A stretch of DNA of 31,570 nucleotides from an uncultured bacterium (GCA_900550295.1 URRM01000009.1:1-31570); one strand, 5' to 3'. Shown: positions 7,476 to 15,215, counted from the first letter of the stretch. Notes: generated by a model not told the origin, from the letters alone. A program made the numbers and translations.

Positions 7476-8657
7476 CTATTCAAAAAAGCTGTTGATATCG
7501 TTTATATCCTTAGCGATGTTAACCAATTCTTCATGAATTTCAATTATATTGTCGCCCGAAATATTTAAATTTTCAAGTATATCTAAAGGAATGTTATCAA
7601 TATTTAAGTTTTTGTTACTCATTATTGCTGAAACAATTACATTTGCAACATAAATTACAAAGCATTCTTTTTTATATTTTTCGCTTGCGTTCGGGTTATG
7701 GTGATAAGTTATGATGTCGCAGAAAATTTCGGGCAAATTCCACGAATAAGCGACCATATTTGCGATTTCACAGTGATTTAAACCACATTCTTGCTCTTCT
7801 TTTTGCAAAAGTTCATTATCTGTTTCATATTCGTACTTGCATACATTAGAATAGTTCTCCCAGTCGTATTGCGCAAAAATAATTTTACCTATATCGTGCA
7901 AAAATGCTGCCGAAAAAATATCTTCTTGAGTATTTAATGTTGTTTTCTTTGAAATCATTCTTGCCGCAGTAGCAGTTAACAGTGAATGTTTCCAAAAGTT
8001 TTTGTAATCAAAGGTTTGATTGCCTTTTGGTGTAAACATTTTGAATATACTTGCTGATAAAATCACACCTTTTACAGTCGTAAATCCTAAAATTATAATT
8101 GCTTGATGTATTGTTGAAATTTGCTTTGGAAAACCGTAATAAGACGAATTAACAAGTTTTAAAACTCTTGCCGTAAGCCCGATATCGTTTGAGATTATTT
8201 TTGATAAATCTGCAACAGAAGCATTTTTGTCTTGCATAATTTCAATAGACTTTGTGATAATTTCGGGTAAAGACGGAATGTTTTTAATTTTTTCTGTCAT
8301 ATATGACAATTTTTTGTCTGAAAATAATTCTTGTGGTTTTGAAGCTTTTTCAAGGCTTACAATTTCAATCTTCATTCTGTTGAATTCATCTTTAATCCAA
8401 TCAAGAAAATCTTTGTTTCTGCTTATAACATCATAATTAGCGATAATTAATCGGTCAGTGTTTCCAAAACAGTTGCTCATAATGTTGAGTAGAACAGGCT
8501 TGAAATCATCACGAGTGCTTGTTTCTGTATAAGTATCACTTAGTTCGATTTCGTGAACTTTACAGAAATTTTTAATGTCAGCAACTTGTTTTGAAACTTC
8601 TTCTGTTGCTGTTTTTTCATTTAATTCATAACTACAAGTATATGCGATAGTTTTCAA
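7476..8657 (-). CDS. HDOD-domain protein with N-terminal recombinase-like domain
   Basis: The 393-residue protein joins two modules. Residues 1-104 follow the serine-recombinase N-terminal pattern: MKTIAYTCSYELNE, VSKQVADIKNFCKVHEIEL, YTETSTRDDFKP and RLIIANYDVISRNKDFL, then IEIVSLE. However, the usual YxRVS and DRLSR signatures are altered (CS in place of RVS; DVISR with the first Arg lost), so recombination activity is unlikely. Residues about 123-330 are an HDOD domain: IPSLPEI, NDIGLTARVLKLVNSSYYG, AIIILGFTTVKGVIL, AAFLHDIGKIIFAQYD and TYHHNP. HDOD proteins usually act as signalling scaffolds or regulators. The start is TTG at 8657, because an in-frame stop lies just upstream. It sits between a TPR gene (21-base gap) and a diguanylate cyclase (17-base gap), likely one operon. 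Confidence 0.85.
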   Translation of the reverse strand: MKTIAYTCSYELNEKTATEEVSKQVADIKNFCKVHEIELSDTYTETSTRDDFKPVLLNIMSNCFGNTDRLIIANYDVISRNKDFLDWIKDEFNRMKIEIVSLEKASKPQELFSDKKLSYMTEKIKNIPSLPEIITKSIEIMQDKNASVADLSKIISNDIGLTARVLKLVNSSYYGFPKQISTIHQAIIILGFTTVKGVILSASIFKMFTPKGNQTFDYKNFWKHSLLTATAARMISKKTTLNTQEDIFSAAFLHDIGKIIFAQYDWENYSNVCKYEYETDNELLQKEEQECGLNHCEIANMVAYSWNLPEIFCDIITYHHNPNASEKYKKECFVIYVANVIVSAIMSNKNLNIDNIPLDILENLNISGDNIIEIHEELVNIAKDINDINSFFE

Positions 8658-8678
8658 TGCGTGTACCCGTTTTTACCA

Positions 8679-9734
8679 CTAGTTTACTTCGAACAATTCT
8701 TTAGATTTACATTTTCTGAAATTTTCAAGAATTGCAACTTCTGCCTCCTCTGTTGAGGTGACTTTACCATTTACAAGAATAAGAGGTTGCTCTTGTTCTT
8801 CAGGTTCATTTAATTTAATTTTATCTTTAATTGATTTATCTTCTCCTTTTTGTTGCATTTGAAGTGTAACTTCGCTTAGTACATCAAAGATATATTTAGA
8901 GTGAGAAGAATATCTTCCGCTTGAAAGAACTGCAGCCTTTTCTAACTCATCAATTGCGTATTTTGGTTGATTTAGATGTTTTAGCATTAAACCAAGATTG
9001 TAATGAGCTTCGTAATGCATAGGAGAAGACTCAATAGCCTTACAATAATATTGTCCGGCTTTTCTGTAATCCCCCAATAAGTGATAAGTTAGGGCTAAAT
9101 TATAATTTATATCATAATCATTTTTTGTTATTTGGTGTGCTTTTTCGTATGCAACTACAGCTTGTCCTAGAAATTCTTTTTTCTCTTTTTTCTTGTTTTG
9201 AGGAAGATAGAACGCTTTTTGAGAATAAGCTCTGCCCATATTGTAATAGGCTATGGCTTTGTTATCGGTTTCGCTCTTTTTGTTGTTGAATACGAATGGT
9301 ATTGATAACAAAAATCTTTTTGAATCTATTATGGATTGATATTCTGCAATTGCCGAATCAAAGTCACCCAATTTTTCTGCAGAAATTATGCCAAGATTCA
9401 TTCTTGCAAGAGTATAATTTTCTTTTGCCAAAATTGCGTTTTGGTAAGCTTGTGCAGCTGAATAATAATCTTCATACGCAACATAAATGTTGCCAAGGTT
9501 TAACCATGCTTCATAGTGTTCTGGGAATAATTTTAAACCGTTTTGGTATGCATCAACAGCTTCTTGCATGTCGTTTTTTCGGTATGCTTCATCACCAATA
9601 TGCACATAATACATACCCATAACTTTATTTACCTGCTTCATCCCAAAATCTCTGCCGATAGTTAAGCAATAAATTAAGAATATTGCAAGTAAAATGAAAA
9701 ATATTTTCATTATCAAGCTTAATAATTTACCCAT
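8679..9734 (-). CDS. Membrane-anchored TPR-repeat protein
   Basis: This is a 351-residue protein with one N-terminal membrane segment (about residues 4-25) followed by tetratricopeptide repeats. Clear repeats include YVHIGDEAYRKNDMQEAVDA, HYEAWLNLGNIYVAYEDYYS, YNLALTYHLLGDYRKAGQYY and HYEAHYNLGLMLKHLNQPKY, ending near residue 270. A charged tail rich in Glu and Lys follows. TPR arrays bind proteins; the partner is unknown. It resembles the TPR protein encoded just upstream and may be a paralogue with a role at the cell envelope. No Shine-Dalgarno is seen, but TATTAT lies six bases before the ATG, with TTGCTA at a 16-base spacing. Confidence 0.88.
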   Translation of the reverse strand: MGKLLSLIMKIFFILLAIFLIYCLTIGRDFGMKQVNKVMGMYYVHIGDEAYRKNDMQEAVDAYQNGLKLFPEHYEAWLNLGNIYVAYEDYYSAAQAYQNAILAKENYTLARMNLGIISAEKLGDFDSAIAEYQSIIDSKRFLLSIPFVFNNKKSETDNKAIAYYNMGRAYSQKAFYLPQNKKKEKKEFLGQAVVAYEKAHQITKNDYDINYNLALTYHLLGDYRKAGQYYCKAIESSPMHYEAHYNLGLMLKHLNQPKYAIDELEKAAVLSSGRYSSHSKYIFDVLSEVTLQMQQKGEDKSIKDKIKLNEPEEQEQPLILVNGKVTSTEEAEVAILENFRKCKSKELFEVN

Positions 9735-9740
9735 ACATAT

Positions 9741-9768
9741 ATAATATATCTTAATTGAGTCATAGCAA
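9741..9768 (-). promoter_or_regulatory. Predicted promoter of the membrane TPR gene
   Basis: Minus-strand TTGCTA (9763-9768) and TATTAT (9741-9746) are 16 bases apart. The -10 box ends six bases before the ATG, predicting a leaderless transcript. Confidence 0.35.
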
Positions 9769-9786
9769 GTAAATTTTGTTTACGAA

Positions 9787-10377
9787 TTACTTGTTTTCAA
9801 TTAATTTATCATAAATAGCAATAGCTTCTTTTGCTTTTTTAGGGTTGTTTAGCTTGTTGTAGCAAAAGGCTAAATTGTAATAAAAATCAGGGCTAATTTC
9901 TTTTTTATCAGGATTTTCACTGGCTACGGAAATTGCTTTTACAAAGGCTCTTCGGGCTTTTTTGTAATTGCCCAAACGAAGGTATGCACAGCCCATGTTG
10001 TAATAACCATACGCAAAATCCGGTTTTAATTTTACAACTATTTTGTAGTTATCAAGAGCCATAATGACACGTTCTTCGTCAAGATAGATGTTTGCTAAGT
10101 TATAATAGGGTTTATAAAAGTTTTTATCTACTAAAATGGCACGTTTAAACATAAACACTGCTTCTGACATTTTGTCTTCGTCTTGTAAAATGTTACCCAT
10201 CAAAAGCCAGTCTTGTGCTGTTTTATCTGCTTCGGGAATACTAATAAGTACCTTTGCTGCGTTAACAAGGTTGTTGTCGTTATAAAGTGCTACAGCCTGT
10301 TGAGATTTTGTCATTTCTTCGGCAAATGAAGTTGTGCCTATAAATAAAATTGCAATTAATATAAATAACTTTTTCAT
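9787..10377 (-). CDS. Secreted or periplasmic TPR-repeat protein
   Basis: The 196-residue protein has a typical signal peptide (KKLFILIAILFIGTTSFAEE; cleavage likely after residue 19) and then four or five TPR units. Visible repeats are VALYNDNNLVNAAKVLI, DWLLMGNILQDEDKMSEAVF, KPYYNLANIYLDEERVIMAL, AYGYYNMGCAYLRLGNYKKA and DFYYNLAFCYNKLNNPKKA. It is predicted to work outside the cytoplasm as a protein-binding scaffold. The downstream TPR gene starts 52 bases after it, and the pair may act together. TATAAT lies exactly six bases before the ATG with TAGACG at a 17-base spacing and no Shine-Dalgarno, so the message looks leaderless. Confidence 0.88.
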   Translation of the reverse strand: MKKLFILIAILFIGTTSFAEEMTKSQQAVALYNDNNLVNAAKVLISIPEADKTAQDWLLMGNILQDEDKMSEAVFMFKRAILVDKNFYKPYYNLANIYLDEERVIMALDNYKIVVKLKPDFAYGYYNMGCAYLRLGNYKKARRAFVKAISVASENPDKKEISPDFYYNLAFCYNKLNNPKKAKEAIAIYDKLIENK

Positions 10378-10383
10378 AACAAG

Positions 10384-10412
10384 ATTATAAATTAAATAAA
10401 AGATTCCGTCTA
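10384..10412 (-). promoter_or_regulatory. Predicted promoter of the secreted TPR gene
   Basis: Minus-strand TAGACG (10407-10412) and a perfect TATAAT (10384-10389) are separated by 17 bases. The -10 box ends six bases before the start codon, so the mRNA should begin at the ATG. Confidence 0.5.
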
Positions 10413-10451
10413 TTGTTGGAAATAAATAAAAACATGTGTAATAGTGTTATT

Positions 10452-10510
10452 GATGTCTCTTTTACTGATTAATACCCTCGTTTGTGGCGATTTGAACGAG
10501 GGTTCTTTTT
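10452..10510 (+). ncRNA. Candidate small RNA or attenuated leader ending at an orphan terminator
   Basis: A strong plus-strand terminator at 10474-10510 has no gene in front of it: the sequence to its left is the 5' region of a minus-strand gene. A plausible plus-strand promoter is TTGGAA (10416-10421) with TGT-AATAGT (10437-10445) 18 bases on, which would give an RNA of about 59 bases. It could be a small RNA, or a prematurely ended leader of the gene at 10638. The promoter match is moderate and the RNA is unproven. Confidence 0.35.
10474..10510 (+). terminator. Rho-independent terminator with no upstream gene
   Basis: ACCCTCGTT (10474-10482) pairs perfectly with AACGAGGGT (10495-10503) across a 12-base loop, followed by TTCTTTTT-type sequence. 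The orientation is plus, yet no plus-strand coding sequence precedes it. Confidence 0.75.
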
Positions 10511-10637
10511 ATTTTGTTAACAGAACTTTACAAATGTCTGAAAACATGGCAATTATTGAATTTCGAAATACTTTATATATATGTAAGGTTTAAGGTTTTA
10601 AATTTAATAACGCAAGTTATTGGAGGTTTCAAAGGTT

Positions 10638-11327
10638 ATGACAGTAAATTTCGGAATGGTAAATCCATATAACAATATGAACTTAATGGATATGCCTTTA
10701 ATGAATGCATACTCTGGCTATGGTGCAGGATATGGCTTAGGTACCTTTGGAATGGTAAATCCTCAATTCCAACAAGCTCAAATGCAAAATATGCAACAAT
10801 GGGATAATTTTGGAATTAATAGACAAGTACAAATGTACCAAAACCAAAACAATGCCCAATTTAAAATGGCATCACAAAATGAAAATATTCAACGTCAAAT
10901 TCAAATTTTGAACGGTCAAATCAAGGCAGACAATCAAGATAACGTAAAAACAGAATATAATAAATTATTAGCAGCGGTAGAAACAGCATACGGCTCACAA
11001 ATACCATCAGGCACAAGTGCAGAAGATAAACAAGCACAAATCAAAGCATATGCAGAAAGATTATATGCCCAACAAACAGGTTCATATATAACAGATGATA
11101 TCAGAAATAACTCATCAAGTTCATTTATGTCAGGTTTGAAACAAGTATTATCATTTGGCTTTGGCAACAACACAACAGCAGATGAAAACATAGCAAATAT
11201 CGAAGGTTCAGCACAAACAAAGAAATCAAAAGGTGCAAGAATCGCAGGTAATGTAGTAGGTGGCTTATTAGGCGGTGCGGTAGCAATCGGAGCATTCTTA
11301 TTAGGCAAAGGTATCTTTAAGAAATAA
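10638..11327 (+). CDS. Gln/Asn/Met-rich protein with C-terminal glycine-zipper segment
   Basis: I do not recognise the family. The ATG at 10638 (MTVNFGMVNP) is preferred over a TTG six codons earlier, because that TTG touches the GGAGG (10622-10626) that serves as ribosome binding site. The 229-residue protein has three parts: residues 1-100, very rich in Met, Asn, Gln, Gly and Tyr with FGMVNP twice; a charged helical middle of about 80 residues; and a C-terminal GARIAGNVVGGLLGGAVAIG plus AFLLGKGIFKK, a glycine-zipper hydrophobic hairpin like those that insert in membranes. No signal peptide is present. It stands alone between terminators. The low-complexity N-terminus suggests assembly or adhesion, but this is only inference. 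Confidence 0.75.
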   Translation: MTVNFGMVNPYNNMNLMDMPLMNAYSGYGAGYGLGTFGMVNPQFQQAQMQNMQQWDNFGINRQVQMYQNQNNAQFKMASQNENIQRQIQILNGQIKADNQDNVKTEYNKLLAAVETAYGSQIPSGTSAEDKQAQIKAYAERLYAQQTGSYITDDIRNNSSSSFMSGLKQVLSFGFGNNTTADENIANIEGSAQTKKSKGARIAGNVVGGLLGGAVAIGAFLLGKGIFKK

Positions 11328-11348
11328 TTTGATAGAATATAAACAAAA

Positions 11349-11376
11349 AAGGACTCTTGAAAAAGAGCCCTTTTTA
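11349..11376. terminator. Bidirectional terminator between the Q/N-rich gene and ferritin
   Basis: AAGGACTCTT and AAGAGCCCTT pair with one mismatch around a GAAA loop. The stem is flanked by A-runs on the left and T-runs on the right, so it can end transcripts from both convergent genes. Confidence 0.75.
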
Positions 11377-11390
11377 TTTTGATGAAAAAC

Positions 11391-11879
11391 TTATACTCTT
11401 GTATGAAGTTCTTTGTCAAGGTTGTATAAAGCGCTTTTGCACTCATTAAACATTTTAAGCTTAGAGTAGATATCATAAGCTGTTTCTTCCTCTTCGATTT
11501 GCTCTTCAAGCATGTGTTCCAGGAAGTGACATGTTGTAAATGCATTTTCGTCTTTTGCTGTAACAGCAATGGTGTGAAGACAGCCTGTGAGGTGCTTTTC
11601 GTGATTAAGCATTTCTTTAATCGTGTCAATTGGAGTTGAAAAAACAGCTTCCGGTTCATTAATTTCAAGAAGTTTTATTTTAGAATTTAATTTTGCCATA
11701 AATTCAAGAATTGCCATTCCGTGTCCAACTTCTTCTTCAGCCTGTTTTTTACACCAATGTTCAAAACCGTTAAGATTGTTTTCGTGGAAATAATTAGCCA
11801 TAGACAGATATAAATACCCTGAATAAAATTCCCTGTTAATTTGTGCATTAAGTTCGTTGTTAAGTCTTTCACTAAGCAT
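11391..11879 (-). CDS. ftnA: Non-haem ferritin (FtnA type)
   Basis: This 162-residue four-helix-bundle protein forms the 24-subunit iron-storage shell and oxidises Fe(II). All expected ferroxidase residues of bacterial FtnA are visible at family numbering: Glu17, Glu50, His53 (EEEVGH), Glu94, Glu126, Gln127, Glu129 and Glu130 (LEEQIEEE). No haem-binding Met of the bacterioferritin kind is evident at the usual place. Its ATG overlaps the end of the desulfoferrodoxin gene by eight bases, with AAGGAG inside that gene, so the two are translationally coupled. Together they detoxify superoxide and store the iron involved. The shared terminator lies just downstream. Confidence 0.96.
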   Translation of the reverse strand: MLSERLNNELNAQINREFYSGYLYLSMANYFHENNLNGFEHWCKKQAEEEVGHGMAILEFMAKLNSKIKLLEINEPEAVFSTPIDTIKEMLNHEKHLTGCLHTIAVTAKDENAFTTCHFLEHMLEEQIEEEETAYDIYSKLKMFNECKSALYNLDKELHTRV

Positions 11880-12273
11880 CGTATTCTCCTTTAAATAATC
11901 CGTGAATGTTACATAAGGCTCTTGCCCATAGATCTGAGCAGTTGCATTTTAAATTTAGTTCGGCCTCGTCTTCGTTTGGTGTTAAGTATTTGGTTTTAAT
12001 ATATTTTTTATCCTTAGCAATTGCTTGGATAAAAATAATATGATGTTCATCCGTCATAGGGTGTTTTATTGCTCCAACACGAACATTAAATCCTTCGATT
12101 GTTTTTTCAATAACAGGAACGTGTTTGTCATTAAGTTCTTTGACGTCACTTTCATGTTCCTTGATTAATTCCATTGGTTGACCGCAACAAACAAGTTCGC
12201 CTTTACCTTCGATAAGAACTTCAACAAGGTTGTTGCAAATATTACAGCGATATAATTGTAATTTTTCTGTCAT
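11872..12273 (-). CDS. dfx: Desulfoferrodoxin (two-iron superoxide reductase)
   Basis: This 133-residue enzyme reduces superoxide to hydrogen peroxide without making oxygen, as anaerobes prefer. The N-terminal desulforedoxin domain shows Cys10-x2-Cys13 and Cys29-Cys30, a rubredoxin-like Fe(Cys)4 site. The catalytic neelaredoxin-like domain shows DKHVPVIE (His51), HPMTDEHHI and CNIHGLF, giving the Fe(His)4Cys centre. The usual EKHVP is DKHVP here, so the glutamate that can ligate the oxidised iron is an aspartate. AAAGGAG precedes the ATG. It is the first gene of a dfx-ferritin operon; an inverted repeat lies 39 bases upstream and may be its operator. Confidence 0.96.
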   Translation of the reverse strand: MTEKLQLYRCNICNNLVEVLIEGKGELVCCGQPMELIKEHESDVKELNDKHVPVIEKTIEGFNVRVGAIKHPMTDEHHIIFIQAIAKDKKYIKTKYLTPNEDEAELNLKCNCSDLWARALCNIHGLFKGEYDA

Positions 12274-12311
12274 AATTTCTCCTTTCGTTTTAGGTAAGTA
12301 TTATTTATCCG

Positions 12312-12325
12312 TGTAAAAATTTACA
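12312..12325. promoter_or_regulatory. Inverted repeat TGTAAA-AA-TTTACA between divergent genes
   Basis: Two perfect six-base arms separated by two bases lie between the divergent dfx and YkgJ-type genes. The position would overlap the promoter region of dfx, and it is close to the -35 region of the other gene. This suggests an operator for a dimeric repressor, perhaps redox- or metal-responsive. The regulator is not identified. Confidence 0.4.
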
Positions 12326-12360
12326 TTGGTAAGTTCGCTAATTTGTGATACTATGTGTCT

Positions 12361-12975
12361 ATGGAAAATTTAAAAGAGCACTACGAACAGCTAGTGAAAA
12401 AATATAGGGAAATTTTTGTATCGGTTTTAAGCGCTATGCAAGGAGAAATTAGTGCTTTGAAACCGGAGGAAGTAAAGAATTATTTGGAAGTAGAAGTTGA
12501 GAAACATATTCAATTCCAAAGAAATTTGATACTGGAGCGCAGAAAAAATTATAAATGTGCAATGTGCGGTGCATGTTGCAGACTGGCAATAAGTGAATTT
12601 TCACCTGTAGAATTGCTTGATAAAGCTTCAAGAGGTGACGGTTATGCCAAAGAATTCATCGCAACTTTTAAACCATATGAACATAAAGAGGATGCAGAAA
12701 AAGAATTTAAACTTTATGTTGATTTGATAAAAGAGTCAGGCGAAAAAGTTTATTATTACCACTGCGACAAGGTTACAGCAGATAATAAATGCTCTTGTTA
12801 TGAGAACAGACCAAATATTTGCAGAGATTACCCTGACAATCCGATTCAAATGCTTCATCCAACTTGTGCTTTTATTGGCTGGCATGAAAATATTCAAACA
12901 ATAGTTTTGACAATAAGAGCTATGACAGAAATTCGACAACATTTTTTAAAAGAGTATCAAAAGGAGAATAAATAA
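12361..12975 (+). CDS. YkgJ-family cysteine-cluster protein (metal-binding)
   Basis: This protein of 204 residues belongs to the YkgJ/CxxCxxCC group, thought to bind zinc or an iron-sulfur cluster; the precise function is unknown. The N-terminal 55 residues are helical and charged. The metal-binding core starts with YKCAMCGACC and continues with YHCDKV, KCSCYENRPNICRDYPDNP and HPTCAFIGW, giving about ten Cys in the order typical of the family. The ATG at 12361 is chosen; a GTG two codons earlier is also possible. There is no Shine-Dalgarno, and TGT-GATACT ends eight bases before the ATG, so a leaderless start is possible. It ends just before trpB, whose ribosome binding site overlaps its last codons. 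Confidence 0.88.
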   Translation: MENLKEHYEQLVKKYREIFVSVLSAMQGEISALKPEEVKNYLEVEVEKHIQFQRNLILERRKNYKCAMCGACCRLAISEFSPVELLDKASRGDGYAKEFIATFKPYEHKEDAEKEFKLYVDLIKESGEKVYYYHCDKVTADNKCSCYENRPNICRDYPDNPIQMLHPTCAFIGWHENIQTIVLTIRAMTEIRQHFLKEYQKENK

Positions 12976-12977
12976 AG

Positions 12978-14180
12978 ATGTTTATAAAATCATTACCGGA
13001 ATATAACATGCCTGATGAAAACGGTTACTTTGGGCAATTTGGCGGTGCTTACGTAGGTGAAGACTTTAAACCGATATTGGCAAAATTGAACGATGAATTT
13101 GAAAAAGCGATTAATGACGAAAAATTTATAAAAGAACTGTATGACTTGTTGACAGATTATTCTGGACGTCCGACTCCGTTGTATTTTGCAAAAAGGTTAA
13201 CAGAACACTACGGCAAAGGTAAGATTTACTTGAAACGTGAGGACTTAAATCATACAGGCGCCCACAAAATTAATAACGTTTTAGGGCAAGCTCTTTTGGC
13301 AAAAAGAATGGGTGCAAAAAGAGTTATTGCAGAAACAGGCGCAGGTCAACACGGTGTAGCTACAGCGACTGTTGCAGCGTTGTTGGGCTTGGAATGTGAA
13401 ATCTTTATGGGTGAAATCGATATTAACCGACAACATTTGAATGTTGAACGTATGAAACTTTTGGGTGCTAAAGTTCATAGTGTTGATACCGGCTCAAAAA
13501 CTTTGGCAGATGCTTGTGAAGCAGCAAGCAATTATTGGGAAAGACACCGAGATGTATTTTATATCTTAGGTTCAGCAGTAGGACCTCATCCATATCCGAA
13601 AATGGTAAGATTTTTTCAATCAATTATCGGTTCAGAAATAAAAGAACAAATTCTGAAAAAAGAAAATAGATTACCAAATTATGTGCTTGCTTGTATTGGT
13701 GGCGGAAGTAATGCTATCGGAACTTTTTATGCATTTTTAGATGATAAAAATGTAAACTTAATCGGCTTAGAAGCTGCAGGTGAAGGAGTTCATTCAAAGA
13801 AAACCGCAGCAAGTTTAAATACTGGTAAAATAAAATTATTCAACGGCTTTAAACAATATGTTTTGGTTGATGAAAATGATAATGTAAAAGAATCATATTC
13901 TATCTCTGCAGGGTTAGATTACCCCGGATGCGGTCCTGAACATTGTTATTTATTTGAATCAGGCAGAGTGAAATATGAACCGATTACGGATAATGAAGCG
14001 GTTCAAGCATTTGCAAGACTTTCTAAATTAGAAGGTATTATTCCTGCTATTGAAAGTTCTCACGCAGTTGCATACTTGGAAAAATTAATGCCGACAACAA
14101 GCAAAGATGATTTGATTGTTGTGAATATTTCCGGTCGAGGGGATAAAGATACTGAAAGATTATTACAATTATTGGTGTAG
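12978..14180 (+). CDS. trpB: Tryptophan synthase beta chain TrpB
   Basis: TrpB joins indole and L-serine to make L-tryptophan using PLP in the cytoplasm. The 400-residue length is standard for the TrpB1 group. Key motifs are GYFGQFGGAYV, RPTPLYFA, KREDLNHTGAHKINN with the PLP-binding Lys97, ETGAGQHGVATA, the phosphate-binding CIGGGSNAIG, and SAGLDYPGCGPEHCYL. The last segment is usually GVGPEHAYL, so two positions have become Cys. AAGGAG lies 11-12 bases before the ATG. No trpA or other trp gene is in this window; the neighbours are a YkgJ-type gene and rlmN, so TrpB may be used for indole salvage or pair with a TrpA encoded elsewhere. Confidence 0.97.
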   Translation: MFIKSLPEYNMPDENGYFGQFGGAYVGEDFKPILAKLNDEFEKAINDEKFIKELYDLLTDYSGRPTPLYFAKRLTEHYGKGKIYLKREDLNHTGAHKINNVLGQALLAKRMGAKRVIAETGAGQHGVATATVAALLGLECEIFMGEIDINRQHLNVERMKLLGAKVHSVDTGSKTLADACEAASNYWERHRDVFYILGSAVGPHPYPKMVRFFQSIIGSEIKEQILKKENRLPNYVLACIGGGSNAIGTFYAFLDDKNVNLIGLEAAGEGVHSKKTAASLNTGKIKLFNGFKQYVLVDENDNVKESYSISAGLDYPGCGPEHCYLFESGRVKYEPITDNEAVQAFARLSKLEGIIPAIESSHAVAYLEKLMPTTSKDDLIVVNISGRGDKDTERLLQLLV

Positions 14181-14183
14181 AAA

Positions 14184-15215
14184 ATGGGAAAAACTGTTCT
14201 AGCCGGTTTAAGACCGGATGAAATCGAAAAAATAACTGACGAATTAAAAGCTTCAAAATTTAGAGCTAAACAAATTCATAACTGGATTTACGTAAAATCT
14301 GTTTCTGATATTTCTCAAATGACGGATTTGTCACTAAAATTCAGAGAACAATTGGAAGAAATTGCAACTGTTACTGAAACTAAAGTTAAGCGTAAACAAG
14401 TAAGTTCTGACGGTACAATCAAATATCTTGTTGAGTATCCTGACGGCGAATGTGTAGAAACAGTTCTTATGAGATTTGACAACCGTGCAAATTTAACAGC
14501 TTGTGTAAGTTCTCAAGTTGGATGTGCCGTAAATTGCTCTTTCTGTGCAACCGGTAAAAGAGGTTTTATAAGAAACTTAACTTATAAAGAAATTATTGAA
14601 CAAGTTTTGACAATTCAAAGAGATACAGGCTTGAAGGTTACAAATGTTGTATTTATGGGACAAGGTGAGCCTTTGTTGAACTTAGATAACGTAAATAAAG
14701 CAATAGAACTTTTAAACACTTCTTTCCAAATCGGAGCAAGAAGAATTACTGTATCAACAAGCGGTATAGCAACCAAAATAGCAGATTTTGCAAAGGCTAA
14801 TAATCAATCAACACTTGCTTGGTCACTTCATGCCCCAACAAATGAAATCAGAAATAAGATAATGCCGATTAACAAAAAATATCCGATTGAAGAAGTTAAA
14901 AAGGCATTGAATAAATATTTTGAAATTGCAGGACGTCGTATCACGATTGAATATTTGCTGATAAAAGACTTAACTGATACTTTGGAATGCGCTAAAAATT
15001 TAGTTGAATTATTAAAAGACGTAAAATGTAATATCAACTTGATTCCGTACAATCCTGTAGTTGAAAACGATTATAAAAAACCTTCAAATAACGAAATTAT
15101 GAAGTTTAAATATATTTTGGAACATTCAGGCAAAAAAGTTACTGTCAGACTTGAAAGAGGCGCTGATATTGACGCAGCTTGCGGACAGTTAAGAGGAAAA
15201 GTAGTTGAAAAATAA
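14184..15215 (+). CDS. rlmN: Dual-specificity rRNA/tRNA adenine C2-methyltransferase RlmN
   Basis: This radical-SAM enzyme methylates C2 of A2503 in 23S rRNA and A37 in some tRNAs. The 343 residues include the [4Fe-4S] motif Cys114-x3-Cys118-x2-Cys121 (CAVNCSFCATG), a conserved Cys107 before it, and the methyl-carrying Cys333 near the C-terminus (IDAACGQL). Other family stretches are RAKQIHNWIY, VFMGQGEPLLN, RRITVSTSG, LAWSLHAP and INLIPYNP. The gene begins three bases after the trpB stop without a clear Shine-Dalgarno, and overlaps the next gene by 11 bases, so it is probably translated by coupling within a long operon. Confidence 0.97.
   Translation: MGKTVLAGLRPDEIEKITDELKASKFRAKQIHNWIYVKSVSDISQMTDLSLKFREQLEEIATVTETKVKRKQVSSDGTIKYLVEYPDGECVETVLMRFDNRANLTACVSSQVGCAVNCSFCATGKRGFIRNLTYKEIIEQVLTIQRDTGLKVTNVVFMGQGEPLLNLDNVNKAIELLNTSFQIGARRITVSTSGIATKIADFAKANNQSTLAWSLHAPTNEIRNKIMPINKKYPIEEVKKALNKYFEIAGRRITIEYLLIKDLTDTLECAKNLVELLKDVKCNINLIPYNPVVENDYKKPSNNEIMKFKYILEHSGKKVTVRLERGADIDAACGQLRGKVVEK

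Noticed and set aside
10934..11668. Long minus-strand open frame of 244 codons
   Set aside because: It runs antisense through the Q/N-rich gene and out of frame through ferritin, crosses the bidirectional terminator, and has no domain pattern. Both overlapped genes are well supported.
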